64,000 nucleotides of DNA from Hydractinia symbiolongicarpus (Eukaryota; Cnidaria; Hydrozoa; Anthoathecata; Hydractiniidae). The stretch spans positions 21,304,501 to 21,368,500 of the forward strand of contig NC_079886.1 of assembly GCF_029227915.1 (NCBI RefSeq), read 5' to 3'. This document shows, piece after piece, positions 46,701-56,342 of this stretch. Made by a program: the position numbers and the translations under genes. Below the pieces are notes generated by a model. The model saw only the letters and a list, made by a program, of their open reading frames with translations. It had not been told where the DNA came from and did no database searches. Every line of letters begins with the position of its first letter. The first letter of the stretch is position 1.

Positions 46701-47798
46701 GGCTGTCAGATCAAGTGACTATGAGCTTTGTTTTGTAGAACGAACCGAGTTCCTGACATCTGTATGCTGAGTCCTTCATTGCTATATTTTATCGCATATG
46801 ATCTGTAAAGGAAACTTTTTCCCCATGGAATAAAGGTAAAGAATTTATTTACGGAAATTTAATTCACGGAAAATATAAAAGTTGATAATCGCACTTGTAT
46901 ATGTGACTGGCCGCTTTTGATATTGCACTGTGAACAAACGTAGAGACCGAGGTTGCATGCTCTGTACTGCTTGATCTAAAGATTTGTATATATAGATATA
47001 TGACAATGTAATAAGTTAGAAGATGAACAATCCTGGCGCAATACGAATGAGAGAGAAAGAAAAACATGTTGGTGTTCTCACCTTTAACAATCTAAGAACT
47101 TCGTCAACATTCAAATTCAAGCCTAGTTTTAAGTGTATATATTGTTTAACCAAACCTTTATATAGTTAGGTAGCTTATAGAAGTAGATCTACGGCTTGGT
47201 TTCTAAAGAAAAACAACAAAGTAGAAGTAACTTCAGGGAAATTCACTTGCTGCTGAAGAAACCAATAAACTTTCGTTATAAGGAAAACACAATTTTGGCT
47301 GAGCTAAATCTTTCTTACGTTTAGACTGAGCTGCTGCTCATTTGTCGCTTGTTGACGAACTACTTCAGAAGATCCAATTACTATGTTTACTTGATATGTC
47401 AGGGCGCGGCAATGGAAACTAAACTCTCTTTTAATCACGTTTTTTGTTGTATAGAGCCAAGAAGGATAAAAACAGAAAAAGGAAAGTTTCGGAAACACAT
47501 TCCTGTCTTTTGTAATTCCTGTTTGTTGCCAAACTGAATGACCAAAAACATTTTAATCCTAAATACTTTGGCAAAACTGGTATAAAGAACAACCCATCCC
47601 CTATTCTTCATGAAAAAGTACGTTTTGACAAGCTTTTGAGTATTATATTTATTTCGTTTCATTTCTTCCTCAGTTGACCCAAGAAGCTGCATTTCTTAAT
47701 TAGCGAACATTTGTCACATAATAAAAATTTGAGTGGACGGAAACACAGCGGAAGGAATATAACAGGACAGCTGTTAATTGGGATCAAGCCATAGTACT
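43748..47798. other. Duplicated non-coding DNA, copy 2
   Basis: Counterpart of the non-coding parts of copy 1. It includes a run of T followed by 16 G at 45309-45324 and a segment absent from copy 1 (about 44779-44895) with a minus-strand open stretch. It also includes a roughly 190-bp segment near 46040-46230, absent from copy 1, whose ends repeat CCGTTCTG and TTTCCG. Confidence 0.45.
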
Positions 47799-47847
47799 GT
47801 TCAAAGCCCTTACTTATGGATGTCATCCATAAGTAAGGGCTTTGAAC
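47799..47847. repeat. Perfect 49-nt palindrome, copy 2
   Basis: Identical to the palindrome at 41833-41881, including the central T. Confidence 0.95.
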
Positions 47848-48155
47848 GAGAAATAAATCCCTAACGAATCGAAAATCTGTTTTTTATTTTGCTTCGCCTT
47901 ATTCTCTCAATGTGAATTCAATTAACCGATTTTGGCCTGACCTGTTTTATGTTGGGCAGTATACATACGTCATTGAACACAAACACTGTCAAGGTTGTTT
48001 CCAGGTATTACTATACTATGCTCTTCTGTAATGGTTTGACCGTAGCGCTAGAAGTTATAGCGCACAAACCCTTTCAAGGTTGTTTCTAGTTATTGATAAA
48101 AATTATAGGCGTTTGGTATAAATGTCGGTTTCATATGGTCGGAAGAATCTTTCCG

Positions 48156-49597
48156 TTCTGTTCTGATGAGATACATCAAATATATCCCGAATTGCTAGAG
48201 AAGATTTAATCTAATTCTATCATCTGCTGACTTGCACTATACATTCAAAAATTTGTTTTTTACTTGTTAGGTGCATAGCAACGAAAAAACAATATTTGTG
48301 AGTCCAATGGTATCAAATAGATAGCTTCTATACGCGACGCTGAAACACTGTCGATCAAAATGTTCAAAAAAGAATATTTTCTTAGGAGGAAATTGTATTA
48401 CTAAGACTTGAATGAAACTTGAAATGGATACTGCTTGATATTTCCCCTTAAGTCACACGGGATATACAGTCCGTAAAAAAAATATTAGAACGACCTGGTG
48501 GAAAAAAAGAATTTGATTATTAAATTTGAAGTAAATAATAGTGACGAATAAAATAAAGGCAAAAACTAAAGGTGCTAAAACGAGTAAGTAAAACCCGTAT
48601 TAGAGCTTCTAAAGCTATGACCTAAAACACGCTAACACCCCCATCATTGTTTTTTTTCTAACGCCCTGACAAAGTAAAAAAATTGGCTAGATCCGCACCT
48701 GGAGCGTTACGACAAGTTTCCAACGCGAAAGTTTAAACTAGACAAAACGCTTGTTGAGACCTGATGACAGAAAAGTTTCTAATTTCTGTTGCTCGAAAGA
48801 TTCTCGCTCTCTAAATTTGTGCCTCACTAAAAAAATCTATTATTTGAAAAGTCAATTATTTGAAAAGACTCATACTCACTTATACCATGACGATTTGGCA
48901 ACACAAAATGTTGAAAAGACCTGATTGCGGGACTGTTTTGATCTCCGAAGAACCTGTTTTCTTTCTCTAAGAAATTTCTTAATTGGCTTTTTTATAGTTG
49001 TTAAACCTATATCTAAAATCCGTTGTCGTACTACCAATATTTTCTTACAATATTTACACGTTAATTTTATAAAACAGGCTATTAGAGTTACAATCAAATT
49101 AACCTTTCCTTAAATTATATGTTCTAGTTGGTTTCAGCTGGTTTCAATTTCCACAAAGTTGAAAATTTTTCTTAGCCCGTCGGGCTTCCGTTGACACTGA
49201 ATAATTTAGCCCCTCCACTTTCAAAATTTCTCCGTCGGGCCTGCTGCACATATATTTTCTAAGGAGTTACAATCTCGAAGCTTAATCCGAACTAAATAAT
49301 CAGCAAGACTCTTACAACAGCGAAAAAGAAGTTAAATGTGGAAAAACTTTAGTATGTTCTTTATCACAACATAAAAAAGTGTGAATTTCTCTCAAAATGT
49401 CAAAAAATATATGACAATGCCTTGGTGAAATGTCAAAACTAAATACACCCTATTCTTCGATATATCTTTATTACAGTAGTATTATATGTGATTATAAGCG
49501 GATTTTGTTGCTCGCACCGGTCAAATCCCGCTTAAGCGTCCCTCCGCAGCTACCCACTTAAAACGCATCAACTCCTTACATCAGCAAGAACTTACTC
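48156..49597. other. Repeat-rich intergenic DNA
   Basis: No gene. 48340-48700 is a diverged relative of 34090-34370. At about 48467 the string TACAGTCCGT followed by an A run and TATTAGAACGACC looks like one end of a Tc1/mariner-type element, but no second end was found. Confidence 0.4.
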
Positions 49598-49719
49598 ATG
49601 CGCATAAAGGTCACTGGACCTCCATACAGTAAAGTCAGGGCGCACATGTCATCCGCAATCCTGGATGCTCGTAGGTTCCAGGTCATCAAGACCCAGTACA
49701 TGTTTATCAAAGCTGTTAG

Positions 49720-50037
49720 ACCGGCGTCCTACATGGACGAGGATGTCCCAGATTGTCCCAAGGCCCAAGAAATGTGTACGAAACTGTTGGGGGTAAACCC
49801 AAGATGCTCGAAAATGTCCCAGATCATCTCAACACCCGAGACATGTGTAACAAAGCTCTTGAACTAGAGCCCTAGACGCACAGGTATGTCCCAGATCCTC
49901 TCAAAACCCGAGACATGTATGAGAAAGCTGTTGAGTAGGACCCCTACGAACTCAGGTATGTCCCAGATCATTTCAAGACACAAGATATGTGCAATAACGC
50001 TGTGAAGGGTAACCCCACAAACTTAGTTCTTGAAATC
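49720..50037 (+). pseudogene. Decayed tandem-repeat protein (VPDxxKTQxMCxKAV repeats)
   Basis: Four imperfect units of about 26 codons follow one another in shifting frames. They are DVPDCPKAQEMCTKLL (about 49739-49790), a second in which VPDHLNTRDMCNKALELEP can be read, YVPDPLKTRDMYEKAVE and YVPDHFKTQDMCNNAVKGNP (about 49953-50020). I recall such repeats from uncharacterised proteins in invertebrate genomes and some viruses; their function is unknown. Stops and frameshifts between units show that this copy is dead. A frame from 49598 covers only the first unit and a half. Confidence 0.55.
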
Positions 50038-51005
50038 TAAAATATTGGAGAAGTGCGAGCTTGATGCTTGGTGTGAAAGCACAGAAATCTGAAATAAGAG
50101 ACAATCTAGCATCCACAACGTGGTATGCTGACAGAGTCCTGGCATGTTGCTTCTCCAAAGAGGAGAGAATGATATTGAACAGTTCTGGAGCTGAGTGAAG
50201 TCTCTGGTCACGCCAGCGAATTACATTCCTTAGGCTTGCTGGCCAATAAAATAAAGCAATGAAACACACGCATGTGATGCAATAATAAGATGTGGAAGGT
50301 AAAATACTATCAGCAACACGTTTTATGATTCAGGCAACGATCTAAATTGTCTGTCCACTACCCGTTGTAGGTTACATCCGGAAAACCACCAAATAAAAGA
50401 GGATGCTAAAATTAAGAAATAAATCCGACAAATAAAAAAGATTTGACGGTCCTATCTTCCTGGCCCATAGAATAAAGATGTCATTGTCAACAATATCGAC
50501 GATGTGAATGTCGAAAACCTAGTCCTAAGCAACTCTATCCCTGTAAACAAGGGTAAAGACGAGAGAGATATGTAAAGATATGTATATTTGTAAAGACACT
50601 CAAAAATGTGTCTTCCAATATAGTGAGGTTTCTGCGATAACTATGTCGTTTGGTCTTGGTGATTTCACGAGGTGGTTGGCTAAGTACTCATAGATTTTGG
50701 TAGAAGCGTTGGAAAGGTATTGTTTCACGAACATAAGTGTGAAGAAAGACCGGTACATTAACCCTAAACTAATGGAGTGGAAAGGCGATTTTAGAACCAA
50801 ATGCACAAGAAAAAGGTACACCAGGGCCCTTGTGAATGTACGGCAATCATCAAGCTCGGAAGTGTATATAAGCAAATCTCATTGTAAAATCTTTTCACTA
50901 ATACTATCATCCGTTTTTTGTTTGTCTGTATCGCAACTTCCTTATGATGAACATCCTGAAGAAGGAAACGGCGGTTTAACGTATAAAAGGTAGATTTAGT
51001 ATACT
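50038..51005. other. Left flank of the Polinton insertion
   Basis: No gene named. Open frames overlap on both strands at about 50600-50993 without recognisable domains. GC content is higher than in the region before 49 kb. Confidence 0.35.
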
Positions 51006-51017
51006 ATGGGTCCCTAT
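51006..51017 (+). pseudogene. Left fragment of the reading frame split by the Polinton
   Basis: ATG GGT CCC TAT directly precedes the left terminal repeat, preceded in frame by a TAG at 50997-50999. The same frame resumes after the right target duplication at 63735. Only four codons lie on this side, so it is suggestive, not proof, of a coding target. Confidence 0.35.
51013..51017 (+). repeat. Left target-site duplication (CCTAT)
   Basis: Five bases immediately before the left terminal repeat, identical to 63730-63734. Polintons make 5-6 bp target duplications. Confidence 0.8.
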
Positions 51018-51287
51018 AGAGATAGGAAAGTGCGGATGTTAGCACAGCGATTAATATGTTGTGCCATTCTACGTCAAATTATAGACCATCCACGTCAAAT
51101 CAACGATAGAGGAGTCAATAAATCCGTTAGCACTTTGTCACTTTACGTCAATTTATAGATTATCCCCGTTAAATCAACGATATCTGTCCAAAACCCCCTT
51201 CCTCCGCCGTGCCCCCTCCCCGTCCCATGGCCCCCTACCCACCCTCATCTGTCGTGCCCTATAATTTATAGTGTTATGTGTGTCTAT
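51018..51287 (+). repeat. Left terminal inverted repeat of the Polinton
   Basis: About 270 bp matching the complement of 63469-63729 with scattered substitutions and indels. Matches include AGCACAGCGATTAATATGTT at the outer side and TATAGTGTTATGTGTGTCTA at the inner side. A C/T-rich stretch (CCGTGCCCCCTCCCCGTCCC) lies in the middle. Confidence 0.9.
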
Positions 51288-51310
51288 CTTTACCAGAAAC
51301 AAGTAAAGAT
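51286..51310. terminator. Hairpin downstream of the 51330-51665 gene
   Basis: ATCTTTAC (51286-51293) pairs perfectly with GTAAAGAT (51303-51310), loop 9. It lies 20 bases beyond the stop of the minus-strand gene and belongs to the TTAC...GTAA set found at other gene ends. Its role in 3'-end formation is inferred. Confidence 0.5.
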
Positions 51311-51329
51311 GATTGCAATGTCGCAAGGT

Positions 51330-51665
51330 TTAGCGCCACATAATGTCATAACTGAAGAATCGATTTTGATGATTATTCTGAGATTGTTTGAGACCATTTG
51401 ATCTGATAAAGGCATCACCCTTCCAACCATAATCCTTCAATTCATCACAAAGTTTTGCGGGCAACCATGTCTTATATTTATTTCCCATTCTATCTTGAAC
51501 CTCCGCATACATAGATTTTTCAGAAAGAGCACCAGGTCTTGATATTTCCATCTCTTTCACATATTTAACAAGGTAAATATCGTTTTTAGGCAGCTCTCTC
51601 CACTTTATGATTGGAGTAACTTGTTCTATGTTTTGTTCAAATTCTTCAACTGTTGGAAAAGCCAT
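51330..51665 (-). CDS. Small Polinton protein, unknown (111 aa)
   Basis: Start chosen at ATG 51665 (MAFPTVEEFEQ); a GTG five codons upstream is less likely. The protein contains IIKWRELPKNDIYLV, then a strand-rich stretch, YAEVQDRMGNKYKTWLP, and ends in IRSNGLKQS and YDIMWR. The strand-rich middle with a WLP-x-KL element recalls small OB-like proteins often found in such elements, perhaps single-strand binding, but this is a guess from shape. It is the first gene inside the left repeat and transcribes toward it; a hairpin follows the stop. A relic of a second copy of its 3' end lies at 60109. Confidence 0.55.
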   Translation of the reverse strand: MAFPTVEEFEQNIEQVTPIIKWRELPKNDIYLVKYVKEMEISRPGALSEKSMYAEVQDRMGNKYKTWLPAKLCDELKDYGWKGDAFIRSNGLKQSQNNHQNRFFSYDIMWR

Positions 51666-51916
51666 TGTGTTTATATTCACGATTACATCTCTTTATACCA
51701 CTTTATAGATTCTATCGGAAAGCAGTTTTTGTTATCTTGTAAAACCATCTGTCAATCAAACGCTTATAACAATAGGATTTTACATACCAGAAAGTTGTTT
51801 ACATAAGAAAAAAGTCAAAACGAAAGTAGCCGTTGCTAAGGATATTTGGTATGTAAGGAATGCATTGTTTCTCTATTGTTATTCCGGCTTGATTGACATT
51901 TAATTGACGTCATTCT
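51666..51916. promoter_or_regulatory. Promoter-side gap for the 51665 minus-strand gene
   Basis: 250 AT-rich bases between two minus-strand genes. It must contain the start region of the small gene, but no specific motif was recognised. It also includes the 3' end of the 392-residue gene; no TTAC...GTAA hairpin is present there. Confidence 0.35.
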
Positions 51917-53095
51917 TTATCTAAACAAATACCATATGAAATAACCTGTTGTCATAACAATCACAAGAGCGATCTTCTCATCTTCGTGTGTGGGAGGAGT
52001 ATCTTTGTGGTAAGGTGCAGTAATGTGTTTATCTGTAGTATCCACGTGGTGTACGGTAATGTGTTTATCAGTATAATCAGGATGATCGGGTGTTACCGGC
52101 TTCTTTTTAGTTATCTTATGTGATTCGGTAACATTGACCTTTCGATTAATACCGATGGTAAGATCCTCACCAGATATCAAAATCTTGTTGTTGTAACCCA
52201 CCACACCCGTCTTAATTCTGAGATTCATGTCACTAGGTAACATATAAATACCTTGTCCAACCGAATAATCAACCTTACTTGAAGCGTAGTTTAACGTATC
52301 CTGATAACGTTTAATGTCCTCCTGAATATCAACCCTACGGTTAACAATGTCTTCAAGGTTATTCATAAAAACTCTTTGGGCGGTCAGAGCACTTGAATCA
52401 TTACCAAGGATGGAGGAGCGTGCTGAGGCCTGAGAACTAAGAACAAGATAGGCATAGGCCCTAACACTGCTAGAGATCTTCACAAGGCCCGTTTTTGTAA
52501 ATCCATCGGATTTTTCCACAATCCACCGCGTCATGGAGTCGTTAGTGAAATAACTCAACCCGGGAGTTGGATAGTCTTTACGTCTTTTTTGATATGAACT
52601 GAAAAAGTACTGACCTCTGTATTTCATGGGGTTGGAATCAACATCATACTCGTCACAGATTTTTAGAAATTCCTCATTTGAATAGGGATTATCATATTGA
52701 TTAAAACTATCATCAAAGGGTAGAGGTGTCTGCAGGCGCTTAATGATTCGTCTAATGTGATAATACACATGAAAACGATATATCGACCTGACCATAGATC
52801 TACCATCATTAAGGTGTTCGGAACTTACCCCACAGGCACTCGAAGCACACCAAGTGGCGAAATTTAGCTGGGTTTGCCATAATCTAAAAGGTTGCTCATT
52901 CCAAATTCTCATACGTTGCGCGTTCTGACTAAGTTCATAATTGGTAAAAATATTAGGAAAGGAAGCGGGGAAAGAGCCACTTTCGGACACAATAATGGCC
53001 TGTTTGTACAGATCCCTAGCGCCCAATATTTGAAGATCCAGCCCTCCATTTGGTTTATATGTCGCATTCGGGTTATATCTGAAAATGTCATCCAT
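51917..53095 (-). CDS. Polinton virion-associated candidate with C-terminal membrane anchor (392 aa)
   Basis: Unrecognised at family level. The frame starts MDDIFRYNPNATYK and runs without a predicted signal peptide. A helical region rich in Arg and aromatic residues (about 60-260) is followed by a beta-rich segment, a Thr/His/Asp-rich linker with two DHPDYTDKHITV-like repeats (about 340-375), and a C-terminal hydrophobic helix IALVIVMTTGYFIWYLF. It is divergently arranged with the minor-capsid candidate, sharing a 38-bp start region, which suggests coordinated late expression. Large membrane-anchored proteins next to capsid genes are common in Polintons, but the role is unknown. Confidence 0.5.
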   Translation of the reverse strand: MDDIFRYNPNATYKPNGGLDLQILGARDLYKQAIIVSESGSFPASFPNIFTNYELSQNAQRMRIWNEQPFRLWQTQLNFATWCASSACGVSSEHLNDGRSMVRSIYRFHVYYHIRRIIKRLQTPLPFDDSFNQYDNPYSNEEFLKICDEYDVDSNPMKYRGQYFFSSYQKRRKDYPTPGLSYFTNDSMTRWIVEKSDGFTKTGLVKISSSVRAYAYLVLSSQASARSSILGNDSSALTAQRVFMNNLEDIVNRRVDIQEDIKRYQDTLNYASSKVDYSVGQGIYMLPSDMNLRIKTGVVGYNNKILISGEDLTIGINRKVNVTESHKITKKKPVTPDHPDYTDKHITVHHVDTTDKHITAPYHKDTPPTHEDEKIALVIVMTTGYFIWYLFR

Positions 53096-53133
53096 TTTTT
53101 GATTTAAATATATTCACAATCTCTAATATAATA
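53096..53133. promoter_or_regulatory. Divergent promoter between 53095 (-) and 53134 (+)
   Basis: Only 38 bases separate two divergent starts, so both promoters must overlap or lie within the coding regions. The gap is AT-rich (TTTAAATATATTCAC, TCTAATATAATA), TATA-like on both strands. Confidence 0.45.
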
Positions 53134-53697
53134 ATGTATATCACAATAAAGGACGTAAATAGCGAGAAGAAAATCTATTTGTATCAACCGATAGACAACT
53201 CGCATGGTACAAAGGAGGTTGCGATCGTGGAGACGTTTTCAGACAATGTCACATATGTGGTTGCAGCTCCAATAGATATACCATTGGCTGATGGAGTTAC
53301 CACGGTTAGGTTACCACAGGGTCAGCAATACACGGGGAGGGAGTTGAATTCAATCGTGAGAGGTGATGTAAAATCAACACAACTAGCTAGAAACTCTAAG
53401 TTGAGTAAAATATTCAATCTAGGGGGTATAACGGAACTACATTTTAATCTTAATGAATTGGATAACTCGTTAAATCTTAAAGATGGTGAATATAGCAACA
53501 ACCTGATGACATATCATATATCCGAGTATGGTGGTGATTTTACATATATTGAACCGAAAAATCCGCAATATAAGAAACTAAAGAAAGGTTTACTTCAATC
53601 ACTTACCATGAGAGTCACAGGTCAGGATGGTAAGGTGCTATGGGGTGGTATGAAGACAACAGTTACCCTACACATAAGAGATACGGCGGACAGATGA
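53134..53697 (+). CDS. Probable Polinton minor capsid (penton-like) protein (187 aa)
   Basis: A beta-rich protein without membrane segments, ending with LLQSLTMRVTGQDGKVL, then TTVTLHIRDTADR. It directly precedes the major capsid gene. Size, predicted strand content and position match the single-jelly-roll penton protein of Polintons. The terminal TTVTLHI stretch fits what I recall of that family, but no residue-level proof is available. Alternatives are another structural protein. Start ATG 53134 is the first ATG of the frame. Confidence 0.5.
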   Translation: MYITIKDVNSEKKIYLYQPIDNSHGTKEVAIVETFSDNVTYVVAAPIDIPLADGVTTVRLPQGQQYTGRELNSIVRGDVKSTQLARNSKLSKIFNLGGITELHFNLNELDNSLNLKDGEYSNNLMTYHISEYGGDFTYIEPKNPQYKKLKKGLLQSLTMRVTGQDGKVLWGGMKTTVTLHIRDTADR

Positions 53698-53752
53698 TAC
53701 CATAGCATTAACCGAATTAAAGTAAAATAAAATAAAAGTAATATGGAATAGC

Positions 53753-55072
53753 ATGGAATACGGGAAAAAGTTAAACCCAGAGCGTTCACTTAGAACCGCA
53801 CATGGTGTAAAAGGAACGCATCAAAAAGTAATTGTCACTCACAACCCAAGTGAGATTGATCAGAACCAGTTACTCCTGATTAGGTTCCCTAATTTAGGTA
53901 ACGATGATGTCATTGTTCCCGGTACTTCGAAAATAAGTTTCGACATTGATCTCGAGTCAAAAGCTGACACGAAGAGAACATTGGTCTCTAACATAGGGAG
54001 GGCAATTGTTAAAAAGCTAGCTATCAAGTTCGAGGGTACTGAGACTCTAAGCATTGATGACTTTGATCTTTTCGGGTGCTACAGAGATTTATGGTTAACC
54101 AAGTCTGAAAAAAGAAATGCAATAAGACAAGGTATCATCTTTGATGAAGGGTGTACAGAAAACTGTATAAAACTGAGAGTTGGAGCCGCGGATAAAGACG
54201 CATCGGAGGTAGCGGACAAAGCCATTTATGATGCATACAAAAATAAGTTCACCATACCACTAGATTTTGAAATGTTGGATAGCACGATCCCTTATTATCA
54301 GGCTGGATTAGGTAATAGGCTGTGTTATGAGATAACATTCAACAATTATGACAGGGTAGTATTATCAACACCTACCAAACCTTCAGGTTCCGCCTCGGCA
54401 CCGGCGCCGGATGCTAAATACAAAATCTCCAACATATCTCTAGAATATGAGATTGTGACACAACCCACACTCGCCAGATTCATCTCAAATGAATACCAAA
54501 ACATGGCCGTACTTTACGACAGATTCTTGAGACATAGACAAATTAGGGTGGATAAGTCGGACACAACGTGGAATTGGTCGTTCAATACACCGTGCAAGTC
54601 TCTGAAGGGTATATTGGTTCTGTTTGAGGAAGAGAAAGCTTACAAACGAGATACGGGAAGGTTCTACAATCCTAAGATCAAAAAGGTATCCGCCATAGTT
54701 GAGGGTAAGCCTAACCAACTTTTCGCTCAGGGGATGCAACCGTTTGAGCATTATGGTGAAATTTGCAAGTATTTTGCGGAGGGCAAACAAAGGGATGGTA
54801 ACGCAGGTGAAATACAAAAACATCTGCAACTACATGATGTGAAGGTCGCGGACTACCTAACCACGAAATATGCTCTATGGCTGGATTTCAGAACCATAGA
54901 CGAAAACTCACTGCATGGGACCGGCCGACGGATTGAAAATGCGAGCGAGGGCATCACACTACAAGTTGAAAAGACGGCCGAGGCAGCGGGATCCTTAAAC
55001 GCTTACATATATCTAATAATGGATGCTCAATTAAACATTCAAAACGGTGAAATTATGGATGTACTATATTAA
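53753..55072 (+). CDS. Polinton major capsid protein, double jelly-roll (439 aa)
   Basis: Strand-rich 439-residue protein. The N-terminal part holds LLLIRFPNLGNDDVIVPG and LVSNIGRAIVKKLAIKFEG, then FDLFGCYRDLWLTKSEKRN, the pattern of the first jelly-roll of Polinton capsid proteins. The second half contains FISNEYQNMAVLYDRFLRHR and WNWSFNTPCKSLKGILVLFE, with a conserved WLDFRT and a C-terminal AYIYLIMDAQLNIQNG. It would form pseudo-hexameric trimers in an icosahedral shell. The stop at 55070-55072 is one base before the ATPase start, so the two genes are probably co-expressed. The frame is intact and of family-typical length, unlike the polymerase. Confidence 0.8.
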   Translation: MEYGKKLNPERSLRTAHGVKGTHQKVIVTHNPSEIDQNQLLLIRFPNLGNDDVIVPGTSKISFDIDLESKADTKRTLVSNIGRAIVKKLAIKFEGTETLSIDDFDLFGCYRDLWLTKSEKRNAIRQGIIFDEGCTENCIKLRVGAADKDASEVADKAIYDAYKNKFTIPLDFEMLDSTIPYYQAGLGNRLCYEITFNNYDRVVLSTPTKPSGSASAPAPDAKYKISNISLEYEIVTQPTLARFISNEYQNMAVLYDRFLRHRQIRVDKSDTTWNWSFNTPCKSLKGILVLFEEEKAYKRDTGRFYNPKIKKVSAIVEGKPNQLFAQGMQPFEHYGEICKYFAEGKQRDGNAGEIQKHLQLHDVKVADYLTTKYALWLDFRTIDENSLHGTGRRIENASEGITLQVEKTAEAAGSLNAYIYLIMDAQLNIQNGEIMDVLY

Positions 55073-55073
55073 G

Positions 55074-55670
55074 ATGGACTACATGAAAGATCCCCACACG
55101 GCACTATTCGTCGGTCCAACCGGCTGCGGAAAATCCAAACGCGTAGTAACGCTACTAGAGAGTGAATACTTTGATCACTTCGATTTCATTGTGATTATAT
55201 GTCCAACATTAAGATGGAATAAGACATATATGTGTCGAAATTGGTTCTGGAGGGATAGATATGTTATTCTAATTGAGCCCATGGGCTTGTTGTATGAATG
55301 GATCCAAAAGATGATGGATTTATTCGCGGGATACAAAACATTATTCCTGATCGACGATATCATCGCGGATGAGAAACTGGACAAAAAGAGGCAACCATTG
55401 CTGGAGCTGGCCATCAGCGGTCGGCATCGAAACCACACCATGTGGCTACTCACACAATCATACACCGCGATACCGAAGAACTTACGAAGGCAGGCAAAAA
55501 TGTTATATGTGTGGTATCCGAAGGATAGACATGATCTCGCAACCATCCACGAGGAGAATGATGTCATTGAATCATCAGAGATACAGAAGGTTAAGGAAAG
55601 GCTAAAAGATGGCAAATATACACATTTAGTCATGAGGATGGAGCATCTAAGAACCCACGTGATTTGCTAG
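55074..55670 (+). CDS. A32-like genome-packaging ATPase (198 aa)
   Basis: FtsK-HerA-type ATPase expected to pump the element's DNA into capsids. Walker A GPTGCGKS is at residues 14-21, Walker B LFLIDDI at 90-96 and the sensor-like WLLTQSY at about 124-130. An arginine-rich ISGRHRNH precedes the sensor. Start at ATG 55074 was preferred: it follows the capsid stop by one base and places Walker A at the usual distance; an in-frame ATG at 55059 and a GTG at 55047 overlap the capsid gene. A strong hairpin (55682-55706) follows the stop by 11 bases. Confidence 0.85.
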   Translation: MDYMKDPHTALFVGPTGCGKSKRVVTLLESEYFDHFDFIVIICPTLRWNKTYMCRNWFWRDRYVILIEPMGLLYEWIQKMMDLFAGYKTLFLIDDIIADEKLDKKRQPLLELAISGRHRNHTMWLLTQSYTAIPKNLRRQAKMLYVWYPKDRHDLATIHEENDVIESSEIQKVKERLKDGKYTHLVMRMEHLRTHVIC

Positions 55671-55681
55671 ATTGGAAGTTT

Positions 55682-55706
55682 TTTGTTACAAGACCCTTGT
55701 AACAAA
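55682..55706. terminator. Hairpin after the packaging ATPase gene
   Basis: TTTGTTACAAG pairs perfectly with CTTGTAACAAA around a 3-nt loop, the strongest of the TTAC...GTAA hairpins. It sits 11 bases after the ATPase stop and 30 bases before the next start. Confidence 0.55.
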
Positions 55707-55736
55707 TCTATAGGAAAACTACAGTACTATCCTATA

Positions 55737-56342
55737 ATGATAGAATATATAAATTTCATATTGTTGGTGATAGCTGTAGTGCTATTGCTGGTATTGGTTA
55801 GTTTATGTCTTTTTTGTATTAAAAAATACCTATCGCTATTGAAAATGGCTGAGACCGCAATTGACAACCTAATTTTTATCGAGGACCAAGATGATGGGAA
55901 GAGACAGAAATTGCTCGAGTGCGTGCTGACAGGAAATAGCAAGCTATATCTTGGTAAGATGTATACGGAGGCGGAGATCCAGAAGCTCAAGAATGATGAG
56001 GTGGATAAACTGTTCACTATATACGAGGCTAAACTATCCGGTCAAATGGTAAAGTCTTTGGGACAGTCAATAATCCACATGTACTCCATGGGCGCCTGTA
56101 CAGCTCTCGGTATAAAAAATCAAAAAGCTCTGAGTGATGACCTGGAGAATGCTCCATTCCTAAACTCGGCACTCCAAAGGTTCACATGTGATCTATATTA
56201 TAAGTTCGGATCACTACTATCACCAATCAGTGTAGGTTTAATAACAGGTAGGCATTATATCGCGGGAAAAAATTTAAACAATATCAATACGGATACTAAA
56301 GATGTCGGATACTCCAGTTCAGGTGACAACGAAGAACCCTAA
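55737..56342 (+). CDS. Polinton membrane protein, unknown (201 aa)
   Basis: Start chosen at ATG 55737 (MIEYINFILLVIAVV), giving an N-terminal transmembrane helix at about 5-27. A helical domain follows with LYLGKMYTEAEIQKLKNDEV, a short YEAKLSGQMVKSLGQSI stretch, and a conserved-looking end, ALQRFTCDLYYKFGSLLSPI, then SVGLITGRHY. I recall related proteins with SVGLIT near the C-terminus in other Polintons, without a known function. It overlaps the next gene by 41 bases in another frame, indicating one expression unit (55.7-57.6 kb). Confidence 0.55.
   Translation: MIEYINFILLVIAVVLLLVLVSLCLFCIKKYLSLLKMAETAIDNLIFIEDQDDGKRQKLLECVLTGNSKLYLGKMYTEAEIQKLKNDEVDKLFTIYEAKLSGQMVKSLGQSIIHMYSMGACTALGIKNQKALSDDLENAPFLNSALQRFTCDLYYKFGSLLSPISVGLITGRHYIAGKNLNNINTDTKDVGYSSSGDNEEP

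Larger units (their letters stand above)
42190..48155 (+). repeat. Segmental tandem duplication, copy 2 (5966 bp)
   Basis: Second copy of the block at 35011-42189, in direct orientation and directly abutting it. It lacks the hAT-like insertion and contains a 48-bp MITE absent from copy 1 (43330-43377). Confidence 0.9.

Noticed and set aside
48467-48500. Tc1/mariner terminal repeat
   Set aside because: Only one end with an adjacent TA could be seen and no transposase or partner end was found.
55175-55633. 152-codon minus-strand frame
   Set aside because: Antisense of the packaging ATPase, whose Walker motifs are clear on the plus strand.
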